A stretch of 64,000 bases of DNA. Source: Planctomycetota bacterium (GTDB lineage Bacteria > Planctomycetota > Phycisphaerae > UBA1845 > Fen-1342). Shown here piece by piece: positions 42,623 to 52,359 of this stretch. The stretch lies in the NCBI GenBank assembly GCA_018814045.1, contig JAHJAR010000134.1, positions 1 to 64,000 of the forward strand, read 5' to 3'. Made by a program: the position numbers and the translations under genes. The notes beneath the pieces were generated by a model, which did not search any database, was not told where the DNA came from, and was given only the letters and a program-made list of their open reading frames with translations. The stretch's first letter is position 1. The number at the start of each line of letters is the position of its first letter.

Positions 42623-43385
42623 CCGCAGCACCTCGGTCACATCCGTATTGCACCCACTGCAAGCACAGGCCCTGCGCCGGCGCAGTTGGCCCGGCCTGCC
42701 GCCGATCGCGGGCGGCGATAATCTCGGCCACGCGCTCGACCGGCCAGTGCCCGCGGCCCACTTCAAACAGCGTGCCGACCATGTTGCGCACCTGATTGTA
42801 CAGAAACCCGGCGCCTTCCACGTCGATCACGATCTCGTCGTATACGCGGCGTACGCTCACGCGCCGCACGGTCCGCACCGTGCTGGCGCGCGTGCACCCG
42901 CTACTGGCGAACGCCGCGAAATCGTGCGTGCCGGTCAGCGCGGCCGCCGCCGCCCGCATCCGTTCCGGGTCCAGCGAAAACCAGACGTGCCACGTGTGCC
43001 GGGCCGCCAGCCGCGTGGTTGGCCGCGCGGTAGCGTTGTGAATCCGATAGCGGTAGAGCTTGCCGCGAGCGTCGCGTGTGGCATGGAAACCGAGCGGCAC
43101 CTCGGCCGCGTGCACGAGCGCGACGTCCGCGGGCAGGCGCTGGCCGATCGCCCGCCACAGGTTCTGCACCGGGATCGTCGCCGACGTAAGCAGGTGCGCG
43201 GTCTGCCCGCGGGCATGCACCCCGGCGTCGGTGCGACTGGCGCCCACCAACGTCAGGGGGTGGCGCATTACGCGCTGGGCCACTTGCTCAATCTCGGCCT
43301 GCACGGTCCGCACGCCGCGCTGACGCTGCCAACCGTGAAACTCCGTCCCGTCGTAGGCGATGATGAGCTTGACGTTCCGTTCCAT
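42612..43385 (-). CDS. truA: tRNA pseudouridine synthase A
   Basis: A 257-residue TruA: IIAYDGTEFHGWQRQ at the start, the catalytic aspartate in VGASRTDAGVHARGQ (near residue 55), RDARGKLYRYRIHN and the C-terminal FLYNQVRNMVGTLFEVG. It makes pseudouridine at positions 38-40 of tRNA anticodon arms. The start at 43385 gives the canonical N-terminus; the preceding gap (43386-43487) shows nothing notable. Confidence 0.95.
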   Translation of the reverse strand: MERNVKLIIAYDGTEFHGWQRQRGVRTVQAEIEQVAQRVMRHPLTLVGASRTDAGVHARGQTAHLLTSATIPVQNLWRAIGQRLPADVALVHAAEVPLGFHATRDARGKLYRYRIHNATARPTTRLAARHTWHVWFSLDPERMRAAAAALTGTHDFAAFASSGCTRASTVRTVRRVSVRRVYDEIVIDVEGAGFLYNQVRNMVGTLFEVGRGHWPVERVAEIIAARDRRQAGPTAPAQGLCLQWVQYGCDRGAADGA

Positions 43386-43487
43386 CGCTGCGGATCGTAC
43401 GCCACGCCGCCCGGGCTGAACACCAGCGGGCAGCCCGCTCCGCAAAGCAGGGCGTTGCCCGGCCGGGGCCGCGGTTCCAAGGCCGCT

Positions 43488-45764
43488 CTAGTCCTCGTCT
43501 TCCGCTGGCAGGTCGAGATCCTGTGGCTTCTCGGGCTCGACGCCCGGCAACTGGTGCGGAATGGTCTCGTCGCTGATGTAGTCGTAGAAGTCGCGGTACT
43601 GCTGCTTGAAGTAGCCACCCGGCCGCGCCTGCACGCCATTCAGCACCGCTCCGACAACACGAACGCCGATCCGGTCGAACTGCTCGCGGGCGCGTTTCAG
43701 GGCCCCCTTCGTGTTGCTGACCGCGCGCGTGACCATGATCACGCCGTCCACCTGCTTCGACGCTACCAGCGCGTCGGTCACGAGCAGCACCGGCGGCCCA
43801 TCGAAGATCACCCGGTCGTAGTGCTGCTTGGCCTCCTCGACCAGCGCCCGCATGTACGCCCCCCCGAGCAACTCCGCCGGCGTCGGCGGCACGGGGCCGC
43901 TGGTCAGCACGTCGAGGTTGGGCTGCTCCGTCTTGGTGATCAGGTCCGCAAGCTTGGCCTGACCGCTGAGGATGTTGCTCAGGCCGTCGGGACGCGTCTT
44001 GGCAAACGCCGCGCGAATCGCCGGGCGCCGGAAGTTGCAATCAACCAGCAGGACCTTGTTATTGCTCTGAGCCAGCGTTATCGCCAGGTTGATCGCGACC
44101 GCCGTCTTGCCATCCTCCGGTCCCGGACTGGTGATCAGCAGCGCGCGTTGGGACTCGACCGGACCGCTGAACAGCAGGTTGGTGCTCACCTGCCGGAAAG
44201 CCTCGGCCACCAGCGACTGCGGCGCGGTGCGCGTAGCCAGCTCGATCTCGTCCACGTCCGCCTCTTCGTCATCCAACAGCGGGATGCAGCCCAGCACCGA
44301 AAGAGGGCCGTACCGGGCCACGTCGATCGGCGTGCGCACCGCCTTGTCGGTAAACTCGCGCAGGAACGCCAGTCCTACCGCACCCAGCGCTGAAAGCAGG
44401 AAACCGGCGCCCAGGTACAAAATGTACTTGGGCCGGCTCGGCTCCTTGGCTTCCAGGGCTTCCTGGACCCACTTCAGACGTACGCGACTGCGGTCGCTGC
44501 GCGCGTGCTCGGCGTTCCCGACCGCTTCTTCCAGGCGCTTGATACCCTCTTGCAGGCGCTCCTCGTCTTCCAGCATCGTACTGTAGCGCTGCAGGTTGCG
44601 GTCGACGTCGCGCCGCTCGGCCTGTTTCTCCTCGATGTGCTCCCGGAGCCGGGCCTGCACGCTGCGGATGCGGGCCAGGTTCTGGCGCAGCGATTCAAGT
44701 TGCCGGCCACGCAAGTCGTCCAGCAGCTCTTCACGGCGAGCCATCTCCTTCTGGTAGTACCCGTCGCGCCGGGCTTCCATGATCGCCCACTGACGGTGAT
44801 GCGGCCCCATCAGGTCGGCCCGAACCATCGATTCGAGCTCGACGTCCATGCCCTCGACCCGCTCGCGCCGATAGCGCAGAATCGGATCAGCTTCGACGAT
44901 GATCCGCATCTCCGGCGTGATTGGCAGGTTCCGCGGGTCGAGATCCTGCATGCTGCTCAACTGAGCCTCGTAATCTGCGGCTTCCGCATCGAGTTGATTG
45001 AACTGGCTCGTCAGCAGGCCGAGCCCCTCGGCCAGGACGCGCAGCTCGGACTCCATCGTGGGTACATCAGTCGTCTCGCGGAAACGCGCGATGTCGGCCC
45101 GCCTGTTGGCCAGATCAGTCTCATAGTTGGCCAGCGTGTCGCGCAGGTCCTCTTCCTTCAGGCGCACCGCATCTTGGGCATCCTCCTGGTACTGACGCAG
45201 GTAGAGCCGCACAATCGTGTTCACGAGCAGTCGGGCCTCATCGGCCCGCTCAACGTCCAGGCGCACGCGAATCAGGTTCGTGTCACGGATCGGCGCGCTC
45301 TTGAGCAATTCCTGCAAGCTGTACAGGCACTTCGGGAAATCGTCCTCGTACCAGGCGTAGAAACCCGTCGCTTTGATCTCCGGCTGCGCCAGGACCTGCT
45401 GCAACAACGACAACTGCTTCAGCTTGCTCGCCTCGGTCTCGAGCTGCCGCTGCATCACGTCTTCCGGGACGATCGACGGCTCGATCCCGAACGGGTCCAG
45501 CCGGGGCGGCTCCAACTCCAGGATCGCTTCGCTGGAGAACGTCGGACACCAGCGCCTGATCGCCATCGTCGCCCCGATCACCGCCGTGTAGAACGCCACG
45601 AACGAGATCAGCACGAGCAGTTTGCGCTGCTTGATGACGCGCCAGACTTCAGCGGCACCAATTGTGGCCGCTCCCTCAGGAGCGCCCGCTCCCGGCGGTC
45701 CCGCCAGCGCACCGGCCATATCGGACGGATGAACGATCTCGTGCGCAACCGATCCCGTGCTCAT
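43488..45764 (-). CDS. Polysaccharide co-polymerase with BY-kinase domain (Wzc-like)
   Basis: The product has 758 residues. An N-terminal Wzz domain begins with one TM helix (LLVLISFVAFYTAVIGATM), followed by a long coiled-coil periplasmic part (residues ~130-450, DLANRRADIARFRE; RQNLARIRSVQARLREH), then a second TM helix (YILYLGAGFLLSALGAVGLA). A cytoplasmic P-loop kinase follows: Walker A TSPGPEDGKTAVAIN, A' VLLVDCNFRRPA, Walker B RVIFDGPPVLLVTDAL. The tail holds a short Tyr cluster (YRDFYDYISDE) that could be autophosphorylated. It controls chain length and export with the Wza-like protein upstream. Confidence 0.92.
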   Translation of the reverse strand: MSTGSVAHEIVHPSDMAGALAGPPGAGAPEGAATIGAAEVWRVIKQRKLLVLISFVAFYTAVIGATMAIRRWCPTFSSEAILELEPPRLDPFGIEPSIVPEDVMQRQLETEASKLKQLSLLQQVLAQPEIKATGFYAWYEDDFPKCLYSLQELLKSAPIRDTNLIRVRLDVERADEARLLVNTIVRLYLRQYQEDAQDAVRLKEEDLRDTLANYETDLANRRADIARFRETTDVPTMESELRVLAEGLGLLTSQFNQLDAEAADYEAQLSSMQDLDPRNLPITPEMRIIVEADPILRYRRERVEGMDVELESMVRADLMGPHHRQWAIMEARRDGYYQKEMARREELLDDLRGRQLESLRQNLARIRSVQARLREHIEEKQAERRDVDRNLQRYSTMLEDEERLQEGIKRLEEAVGNAEHARSDRSRVRLKWVQEALEAKEPSRPKYILYLGAGFLLSALGAVGLAFLREFTDKAVRTPIDVARYGPLSVLGCIPLLDDEEADVDEIELATRTAPQSLVAEAFRQVSTNLLFSGPVESQRALLITSPGPEDGKTAVAINLAITLAQSNNKVLLVDCNFRRPAIRAAFAKTRPDGLSNILSGQAKLADLITKTEQPNLDVLTSGPVPPTPAELLGGAYMRALVEEAKQHYDRVIFDGPPVLLVTDALVASKQVDGVIMVTRAVSNTKGALKRAREQFDRIGVRVVGAVLNGVQARPGGYFKQQYRDFYDYISDETIPHQLPGVEPEKPQDLDLPAEDED

Positions 45765-45835
45765 GAGGCACCTCTATGACTATTCTCGGCGTCAATGCGT
45801 CCGGATAATAACTACAAACGTCCGCGCCGCCGGCC

Positions 45836-48800
45836 CTACGGCAACTGCTCGAGCATACGCTTGGCCTTCTCGACGTATTCCGGATTCTTCTGGGCCTCGG
45901 CCTGCTGCTGGAGTTTGTCGAACGCCTCGCGTGCCTCACCATTGCGGCCCTGCTTGAGGTACACATGCCCCAGGTGATAGCGCGCGGCCAGACTCTTCCG
46001 CTCCAGGCGCAGCGCCTCTGACAGCGCCGCCTCCGCTTCCGCCAGCATACCGTTGTGCAGGTAAACCCACCCGACCGTATCGAGGATATTGGCGGTGTCG
46101 CCGCCTACCCGGCGAGCCACCTCAGCGTACTTGAGCGCTTCCTGGGGCCGGTTGAGCTGGTCGGCAAGCAAATAGGCCAGGTTGTTGAGAGCCTGAAGAT
46201 GCGTATCGTTCTCCGACAACACCTGCTCGTAGGCCGCAACCGCCTCCTCCAGCTTGCCCGCCTGCGTCAGGGCCTCGGCCCGCAACACGAGGGCCGCCAG
46301 CCGCTCGAGCGATCCGACCAGAGTCTCCTCGATGACGGGGTTGAGCACCTCTACCGCCTTGTCCAGATCGTTTACGGCGAGATAACGCTCGGCCAGCACG
46401 ATCCGGGCGCGCACGCCCGTAAACTCCTCGTTCGAGGCCGTCGCGATGATGTTCTCCAGTTCCTGGGCCGCTTCCCCAACCGACAGCAGCGTGGACATAC
46501 GCCCCGCAACCATGCGGGTCGCAGTCAGACTCGCCTGACCAGCCTCGATCAGGGCCCGCCGCAACTGCTCCCGGGCCTCTGAGGCCTGTCCCAACGCGAT
46601 GTAGGCCTCCGCTGCGCCAAGGCGGATGGACGGCACGAGCTGCTGTTCCCGCAGCCCTTGAAACGCCTGAATCGCTTCCTGGGGGCGGTTCGCTTTGGCC
46701 AACGCCTCGATCCAGGAGGCCACCATCTGCGGTTGCGTGTAGCGACTCAGTTGCACCGCGGTCTTCAGGCGTTCCACAGCGGCCGAATACTCCTCGCGCT
46801 CCATCAGCAACAGCCCGAGTTGGTGCGGCCAGAAGGCGTTGTCGGGGTAACGCGACATGAACTCGCTGACCACCTCCTGCGCCTTCTGCAAGCGGTCCTG
46901 CCGGCGGAGCAACTGAATCAGACGTACGGCCACACCCATCTCCCCCGGATCGCTCTCGAGGATATCTTGCAGCGTGACTTCCGCCAGTTCGACCTGTCCG
47001 GTGACCTCGTACAGCGCCGCCAATCGCAACTGCGCACGTTCCTTGGCGGGCGTGTCGCTTCCCGCAAACTGAATCGCCTTCAACAGGTCGTCCCGCGCCT
47101 CGTTGTAGCGCCGCAGCTCTGAGTTGATCCCACCGCGCGTCAGCAACGCCCAAACGTGCTGCGGCTCTTCCTGGAGCACGAGCGACAACACGCGCCGCGC
47201 CTCTTCACGCCGGTTGCGGGCCAACAGCAACTGCGCGCGGGCCACCAGTCCCCGCGCCTCCTTCGGGAAGGCCTGCGTGTACGAGGCAACTTCCTCTTCG
47301 GCCTGCCGATACCGTCGGGTCGTCAACAAGCCCTCGATGATCCGCAGGCGCGCCTGCTGAACCAACGCCGTTTCGCTTTGATCCAGCCGGTTCAGAACGC
47401 GCCGACACGCCTCGATCATCTCCTTGTCCAACTGGATCCGCCCGTAGAACTCCGCCAACTGGAATCCGGCGCGCACATGCGCCTGCCGGCGCGTATCGGG
47501 ATCGCTGACCACTTTGTCCACAAGCTGGTCGGTCGCCACATAGCAATCCTGGGCCGCCGCGTAGTCGCCCAGGTCCTCGTAGAACTGGCCCAGCAGCATC
47601 GAGGCGCCGATCTGCGCGGCGCCCTCCTTGGAATCGATGTAGGCGCGCAGGAGCTTCTCGCCGGACTCCTGGCGGCCCTGCTCGCCATAGAATCTGGCGG
47701 CCGCGCGGGCCAGCGCGTCGTCCCCGGGGGCGAGGGCCACCGCGGCCTGGTAGGATTCGTCCGCGCGAACGTCGTCGCCCACCTTGGCGTACAGCGCGCC
47801 GAGTCGCACGAGGTTGGCCACGTCCTCCGGATCGGACTCCCGCCTCTGCTCACGCTTGGCGATTCCGCTCCGCGGGTCGCGCTCTTCGTCGAGGTAGTCC
47901 GAACGCTCCTTGACGAAGGGATCATCCGCATCGAGCTTCCGCGCCCATTCCAGGTACGTCAGCGCCTCCTCGTTCTGCCCCATTTGGGTCAGTACCGCGT
48001 ACATGAGCTTGTTGGCCCCAAAGCTGCGCGGGTTGACCGTCAGCGCCTCGGCCAACGTGACCCGGGCCTCGGCCAGGCGCGGCGGCGACATCATCAACAG
48101 CGACTGGGCGACACTCACTTTCAACTGCGAGTCGGCCGGCAGCGTGCGCTCGGCCGCGCGGAACTCGCGATAGGCTTCCTCCGGGTCCTCGCGGGCCAGC
48201 GCCAGACGTCCCCGATACGTAGCACCACCGGCCCCATCAATGTTCAGATCTCCGAGACGAATAGCGAATTGCGCGGCGTCATCGAACTGCTTGCGCCGCA
48301 GGGTAATGATGAACCGCTGCTCCAGCACCACCGGATCGTCAGGACGCAGTTTGGCCAGCGCGTCCAGGTGTTCAGCGGCCTTATCGTACTCGCCGCGGGC
48401 GTTGTAGTAGTTGAAATACTCCATGTTCTGGAGCGCCGGGTCCTTCATATCCCCGATGACTTCCAGGAGCCTTGCGGCCCGCTCCTCCGGATCGTCGATC
48501 GAGAGCACGATGTCGTAGGCGCGCAGATGATGCCGCACCTCCTCTTTCTTAACGCGCTGTGCCAACCCGCGCAGGTACTCGCGCGCCTGCTCGCGTCGAC
48601 CGGCCGCGGTCATGACCTGGGCCAGCAACCGAATGGCGTCGATATCCTCCGGATCCGCCTCCAGGATCTGGCGGATGATGTCCGCCGCCTCGGTGTATTC
48701 CTCGCGGGCAGCGGCCACGCGCGCCTTCATCATCGACGTCCGTGTGCCCTGCGCCCCGGCATCGACCTGGACACCAGCCAGCAGTTGCTGGGCTTCATCA

Positions 48801-50458
48801 GTCCGCTCCAGGCGGAACAACGCCGCCGCCCGCACGTTCACCAGGTCCGGGTTGTTCGGAAAACGCTCCTCCAGCTCGGCTGCCAGGTCCACGGCTTGCT
48901 GATAGCGTTCAAGCAGATTCAGTAACTGGCACTTGTTGAGCCATAACGCCAGAGGCGGTTCGACGTTCGCCGCCTGGTACAGCCGGATGGCCTGGTCTGT
49001 GTAACGCTCCGACTCACCGATCTGTCGATCCTCTCGGTACAGCAACGCGAGCCGCTCGTGACAGAGGCGATTCATCGGCGGGCTTACCCCGCGGCTCTTC
49101 TCCTCGGCCCGCAAGAAAGCCTGGATGGCCCCGACCACATCCCGCTCAACCGTGGCGAGTTCGCCCTGCATCACGAACGTGATGGGCGCCTCGGGGTACT
49201 GCGTGCGGGCGTGCTCGAGATACGTGCGCGCGTACGCGAGCGCCGTGTTCTTCTGGTCCGGCGTCTGCCCATCGCGGTAGTACCCCAGTGCGGTGCGAAA
49301 CGCCTCGAGCAGCATCTGCGCGCGGCCCTGCCCGCCGGTCATCCGGGCCCGTAGCGTCTTTACGCCAACGGTCTTCTCAACCGCCTCGTTGTACACCGCC
49401 AAGGCGCTCTCAAAGCAGCGCGCATGCTCGGCAACCGGCTCCGCATCTGGGTCAACATCGAGCAGCTTCACGCGGGCCAGCGCGACAAAACCATCGTACA
49501 ACCCCGGTTCCAGCTCAACCGCCCGCGACACGTGCTTCTCGGCCAGGTCGATCAGGGCCTTGAACGCCGGTCGATCCAGCTCGGGTCGCTTGTCGGAGGC
49601 CTGCTGGGCCATGAATTGCCCATACAGCAGATGCAGGTCGGGATCGTCAGGGCATGTCGCCAGACCGTTCTCGAGTGTCACCCGGCCCTCGTCCGGCATG
49701 TCCAATTCGACTTGCAGACGCGCCTTCACATCGATCAGCCGCGGGCTGTCAGGATTGGCCTTGAGCCCATCCTCCAGGATCTGCAACGCCACCCCCCGCT
49801 GCGCGGCGATGCGCTCTTCCACGTCAAAGGGGGCCGTACCTTCGCGCTGGGCCCGGAGCCAATCACTCACCTTAGCAATCTCGGCCCGGGCCCGGGTCAG
49901 GATCACACGCGGATTGGTCGGCGCGAGCTCGAGGGCTTGCTCCATAGCCTCGTCGGCCAGCCGGGGATTCTCCGGATTGTCCATCGCCAGGGCCCGCAGC
50001 GCCTCGGCCCGACACAGCAGGGCCAGCACGTGGTCAGGCTGCTGAGCCAGCATCTTCTCGGAATAGTCGCGCATGTCGTTCCAGGGGCGATACCCATACT
50101 CGCGCAACGTCCACAAACGCTCCAGGTAGGCATTGATCACATTCGCGTTGTCCGGCTGCTGGGCGTGGGCCGTTCCGAGCAGCTTGAGCGCTTGCGCTAC
50201 CTCGCCCATCTCGTACGCGCAGCGCGAAGCCTCCACCAGGTACTTGACCTCCTTCAGCACCCGGTAGGCCTTCCCGTAACAATCGATGGCACGCTCCAGG
50301 TCCCCAGCCGCTTCCAACTCACGCGCCTCCTGCGCGTACACCTCGGGGTCCTTGTGCGCTCCCTGATACGTCGCGATGCCCACCACGGCGACCGACAGGA
50401 TGATTCCCATCACTGTCAAGAACGCCACCAGGTTCTTGTTGACACGCTTACGGGCCAT
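45836..50458 (-). CDS. Giant membrane-anchored TPR protein of the exosortase/EPS locus
   Basis: The product has 1540 residues: one N-terminal TM helix (LVAFLTVMGIILSVAVVGIAT) with the rest outside the cytoplasm, made of dozens of TPR-like helix pairs (AREYLRGLAQRVKKEEV; AAEHLDALAKLRPDDPVVLE; LAYLLADQLNRPQEALKYAE; YHLGHVYLKQGRNGEAREAF). The size and location recall the very large TPR proteins (PrsT-like) that accompany exosortase/PEP-CTERM polysaccharide loci. It starts six bases before the stop of the EpsI-like gene's 3' end, in the same operon. It probably acts as a periplasmic scaffold for polysaccharide or protein sorting; no catalytic motif. Confidence 0.85.
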   Translation of the reverse strand: MARKRVNKNLVAFLTVMGIILSVAVVGIATYQGAHKDPEVYAQEARELEAAGDLERAIDCYGKAYRVLKEVKYLVEASRCAYEMGEVAQALKLLGTAHAQQPDNANVINAYLERLWTLREYGYRPWNDMRDYSEKMLAQQPDHVLALLCRAEALRALAMDNPENPRLADEAMEQALELAPTNPRVILTRARAEIAKVSDWLRAQREGTAPFDVEERIAAQRGVALQILEDGLKANPDSPRLIDVKARLQVELDMPDEGRVTLENGLATCPDDPDLHLLYGQFMAQQASDKRPELDRPAFKALIDLAEKHVSRAVELEPGLYDGFVALARVKLLDVDPDAEPVAEHARCFESALAVYNEAVEKTVGVKTLRARMTGGQGRAQMLLEAFRTALGYYRDGQTPDQKNTALAYARTYLEHARTQYPEAPITFVMQGELATVERDVVGAIQAFLRAEEKSRGVSPPMNRLCHERLALLYREDRQIGESERYTDQAIRLYQAANVEPPLALWLNKCQLLNLLERYQQAVDLAAELEERFPNNPDLVNVRAAALFRLERTDEAQQLLAGVQVDAGAQGTRTSMMKARVAAAREEYTEAADIIRQILEADPEDIDAIRLLAQVMTAAGRREQAREYLRGLAQRVKKEEVRHHLRAYDIVLSIDDPEERAARLLEVIGDMKDPALQNMEYFNYYNARGEYDKAAEHLDALAKLRPDDPVVLEQRFIITLRRKQFDDAAQFAIRLGDLNIDGAGGATYRGRLALAREDPEEAYREFRAAERTLPADSQLKVSVAQSLLMMSPPRLAEARVTLAEALTVNPRSFGANKLMYAVLTQMGQNEEALTYLEWARKLDADDPFVKERSDYLDEERDPRSGIAKREQRRESDPEDVANLVRLGALYAKVGDDVRADESYQAAVALAPGDDALARAAARFYGEQGRQESGEKLLRAYIDSKEGAAQIGASMLLGQFYEDLGDYAAAQDCYVATDQLVDKVVSDPDTRRQAHVRAGFQLAEFYGRIQLDKEMIEACRRVLNRLDQSETALVQQARLRIIEGLLTTRRYRQAEEEVASYTQAFPKEARGLVARAQLLLARNRREEARRVLSLVLQEEPQHVWALLTRGGINSELRRYNEARDDLLKAIQFAGSDTPAKERAQLRLAALYEVTGQVELAEVTLQDILESDPGEMGVAVRLIQLLRRQDRLQKAQEVVSEFMSRYPDNAFWPHQLGLLLMEREEYSAAVERLKTAVQLSRYTQPQMVASWIEALAKANRPQEAIQAFQGLREQQLVPSIRLGAAEAYIALGQASEAREQLRRALIEAGQASLTATRMVAGRMSTLLSVGEAAQELENIIATASNEEFTGVRARIVLAERYLAVNDLDKAVEVLNPVIEETLVGSLERLAALVLRAEALTQAGKLEEAVAAYEQVLSENDTHLQALNNLAYLLADQLNRPQEALKYAEVARRVGGDTANILDTVGWVYLHNGMLAEAEAALSEALRLERKSLAARYHLGHVYLKQGRNGEAREAFDKLQQQAEAQKNPEYVEKAKRMLEQLP

Positions 50459-50464
50459 GGCTGT

Positions 50465-51370
50465 TTATCCCTCATCCTCGCCGACACTCTCCGCCCGCGC
50501 GGCGGCATCGGCGGTCCAGGTCTCCCAGTCCTGCAAATGGTCTGACAACAGAATCGGCAGGAGTTTCCGCAGCAGCGGCCCAGCGGCCGCCAGCGACTCC
50601 TCCCGACCAGCGTTCTTGCGGAACGAGTAGTCGCTGAAACTCACCTCGATCTTGGCGTAGTACGCATACCGCTCGAAGAGATCACCCAGGATGTAGCGCA
50701 CCTGGTTGCGCGTCGTCGCGTAGCGCCCATTCGTGTGAAAAAAATACATCGCCGTCGGGCCCACACTCTGATCGCTCGCCCGCCCGATCTCTGCCAACCG
50801 TTGACGCTGCGCGGCGCGGAACGTCAGCACCCGCAACGGCACCTTGCCGTCGGGGGCCCCCACCCCGGGCACATCGATCGGCTCCGTCGTCGGCGCCGCC
50901 ACGGCATCAAAGCCAGCGGCCGCCATGCACTCATCCGGCACGTGCGGCACCATGTCCGGCTTGCCGGTGTAGTAGGTCACGAACACGTTCGCCACGCAGA
51001 GCGGATCGCCGTGCTCGCGCGTCCGATCGACTATGTTCCAGCGCAGATATTCGTGCGTGCCGAGCGACTCTAACGTATCCTCGTCGATCGTCGCCGGCGG
51101 CACCACGTGGATCCCGTATTCCGGTGCCAGACGGTCCTTGTTCATGGCCGCCAGGGGCTTCTTCAGCGGAACCGGCAGCTTGCGAAAATGCGCGCCCAGC
51201 CAGCGGGAGGTCGCCTCGATCGTGGCCGCGGTTGCTAGCAGGATCACGACGCAGGCATAGAACCGCGCGCTGGCGCGTCCGGGCCGCAGGTGTGGCCCAA
51301 CCGCGCAGCCCGGGTGCTCCCGCCCGGGCGCTGCAACGCCAGACCGAGTTGGCTCGGGTCCGGCCCTCAT
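50465..51370 (-). CDS. EpsI-like exosortase-associated protein
   Basis: About 301 residues from the ATG at 51370; an in-frame TTG at 51409 is also possible. A proline/arginine-rich lead including GREHPGCAVGP precedes a TM helix (FYACVVILLATAATIEA), so the true start is uncertain. The periplasmic domain shows the EpsI/DUF3485 layout: LESLGTHEYLRWN, ANVFVTYYTGKPDMVPHVPDECM (with the V/HxPxxC-like element), then RVLTFRA and YFFHTNGRYATTR. Such proteins assist exosortases or polysaccharide export; the mechanism is unknown. It follows the exosortase gene directly. Confidence 0.82.
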   Translation of the reverse strand: MRAGPEPTRSGVAAPGREHPGCAVGPHLRPGRASARFYACVVILLATAATIEATSRWLGAHFRKLPVPLKKPLAAMNKDRLAPEYGIHVVPPATIDEDTLESLGTHEYLRWNIVDRTREHGDPLCVANVFVTYYTGKPDMVPHVPDECMAAAGFDAVAAPTTEPIDVPGVGAPDGKVPLRVLTFRAAQRQRLAEIGRASDQSVGPTAMYFFHTNGRYATTRNQVRYILGDLFERYAYYAKIEVSFSDYSFRKNAGREESLAAAGPLLRKLLPILLSDHLQDWETWTADAAARAESVGEDEG

Positions 51371-51424
51371 CCTCGGGGACCTCGATACCAGATCAGCCGG
51401 CTTCGCCAAGCGCTTTCACGGACC

Positions 51425-52339
51425 TCACGCTGTGGTCGCATCGGGCTCCGTTTCCTCGACGAAAATATGGCTGAGCACCCAACCGAGGCCGCTGAAGATG
51501 CCAAACGCAATCAGCAACATCAGCAACCCCAGCGTCATATGATAGTGTCCGGTCGCGTACTTCGCGTCCACGAATATGTGGAGTGCTGACGTCGTGGTCA
51601 CCCGAATGAAGTTGCAGAAGACGGCGATCGGGATGCAGGACCCGACCATGATGATGCGCTGCCACCAGGGCCGCGCCGATAGAAACGTGACCGCCACGCC
51701 CAGCGCGCAGAGCGTCATCGTGCTGCGCATGCCGCTGCACGCATCGGCCACGCCGATCATCCCGAACTGCCCCTTGTACACGTACTCGATGACCGAACCG
51801 GCCCGCTGAATCGTCAGATCCGGCATCAGACTCATCACGCCGGTCGCAACCACGGCCGCCATCTGGCGCAGCGGGTCGGTCAGCATGAAGTAGATGCCCT
51901 TGGGCAGCGGAATCGCGAAAAACAGGTATGCCCACGACAGCCAGGCCCAGCGCATCATCGGCAGCCCACACAGGAACACGATCACGCCAAACAGGGCGAC
52001 CATCATGGCCAAGGCGCGCACGTAGCCAAACGGAAGCACGCCCCACAGCGACACATCGTACACCCCCAGCCCACCCAGCATGATCAACAAGCCCACCCAG
52101 GTTCCCGTTACCGGGGCGCGCTTGATGTGATCCCACTGCGAATACGCCAGCCAGATGCTGAAGAGCGGTATTATAGGGCCATGGGACCAGTCGGACTCCT
52201 TCATCCAGGCGTAGTTCAGGTCCAGCAGGACCCGGTAGAACACCGCCGCGAACGCCAGCACAACGATCCCTGCCCGAATCTGGGCCGGCCGATCAAACCG
52301 AATCTGCCAGGCCGGTGATCGAATTGCGAGCGTGGACAT
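51425..52339 (-). CDS. Exosortase
   Basis: A 304-residue polytopic protein with about eight helices. The proposed catalytic residues are all visible: Cys in GVADACSGMRSTMTL, Arg in CNFIRVTTTS and His in YHMTLGLLMLL. FAIPLPKGIYFMLTDPLRQ and SDWSHGPIIPL also fit. Exosortases are predicted transpeptidases that cleave C-terminal sorting signals such as PEP-CTERM at the membrane. The protein ends with a short tail after the last helix; it is not fused to EpsI. No PEP-CTERM substrate is seen in the window. Confidence 0.92.
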   Translation of the reverse strand: MSTLAIRSPAWQIRFDRPAQIRAGIVVLAFAAVFYRVLLDLNYAWMKESDWSHGPIIPLFSIWLAYSQWDHIKRAPVTGTWVGLLIMLGGLGVYDVSLWGVLPFGYVRALAMMVALFGVIVFLCGLPMMRWAWLSWAYLFFAIPLPKGIYFMLTDPLRQMAAVVATGVMSLMPDLTIQRAGSVIEYVYKGQFGMIGVADACSGMRSTMTLCALGVAVTFLSARPWWQRIIMVGSCIPIAVFCNFIRVTTTSALHIFVDAKYATGHYHMTLGLLMLLIAFGIFSGLGWVLSHIFVEETEPDATTA

Positions 52340-52359
52340 GCTTCTTCGCTCTCCGGCCT

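Noticed and set aside
42600-44393. 597-codon plus-strand frame across truA and the BY-kinase
   Set aside because: It crosses two real genes antisense and the gap between them; Arg/His-rich, no domain.
47156-48925. 589-codon plus-strand frame opposite the giant TPR gene (another spans 49424-50545)
   Set aside because: The minus strand has a continuous 1540-codon TPR frame with a membrane anchor; the plus-strand translations carry no recognisable pattern.
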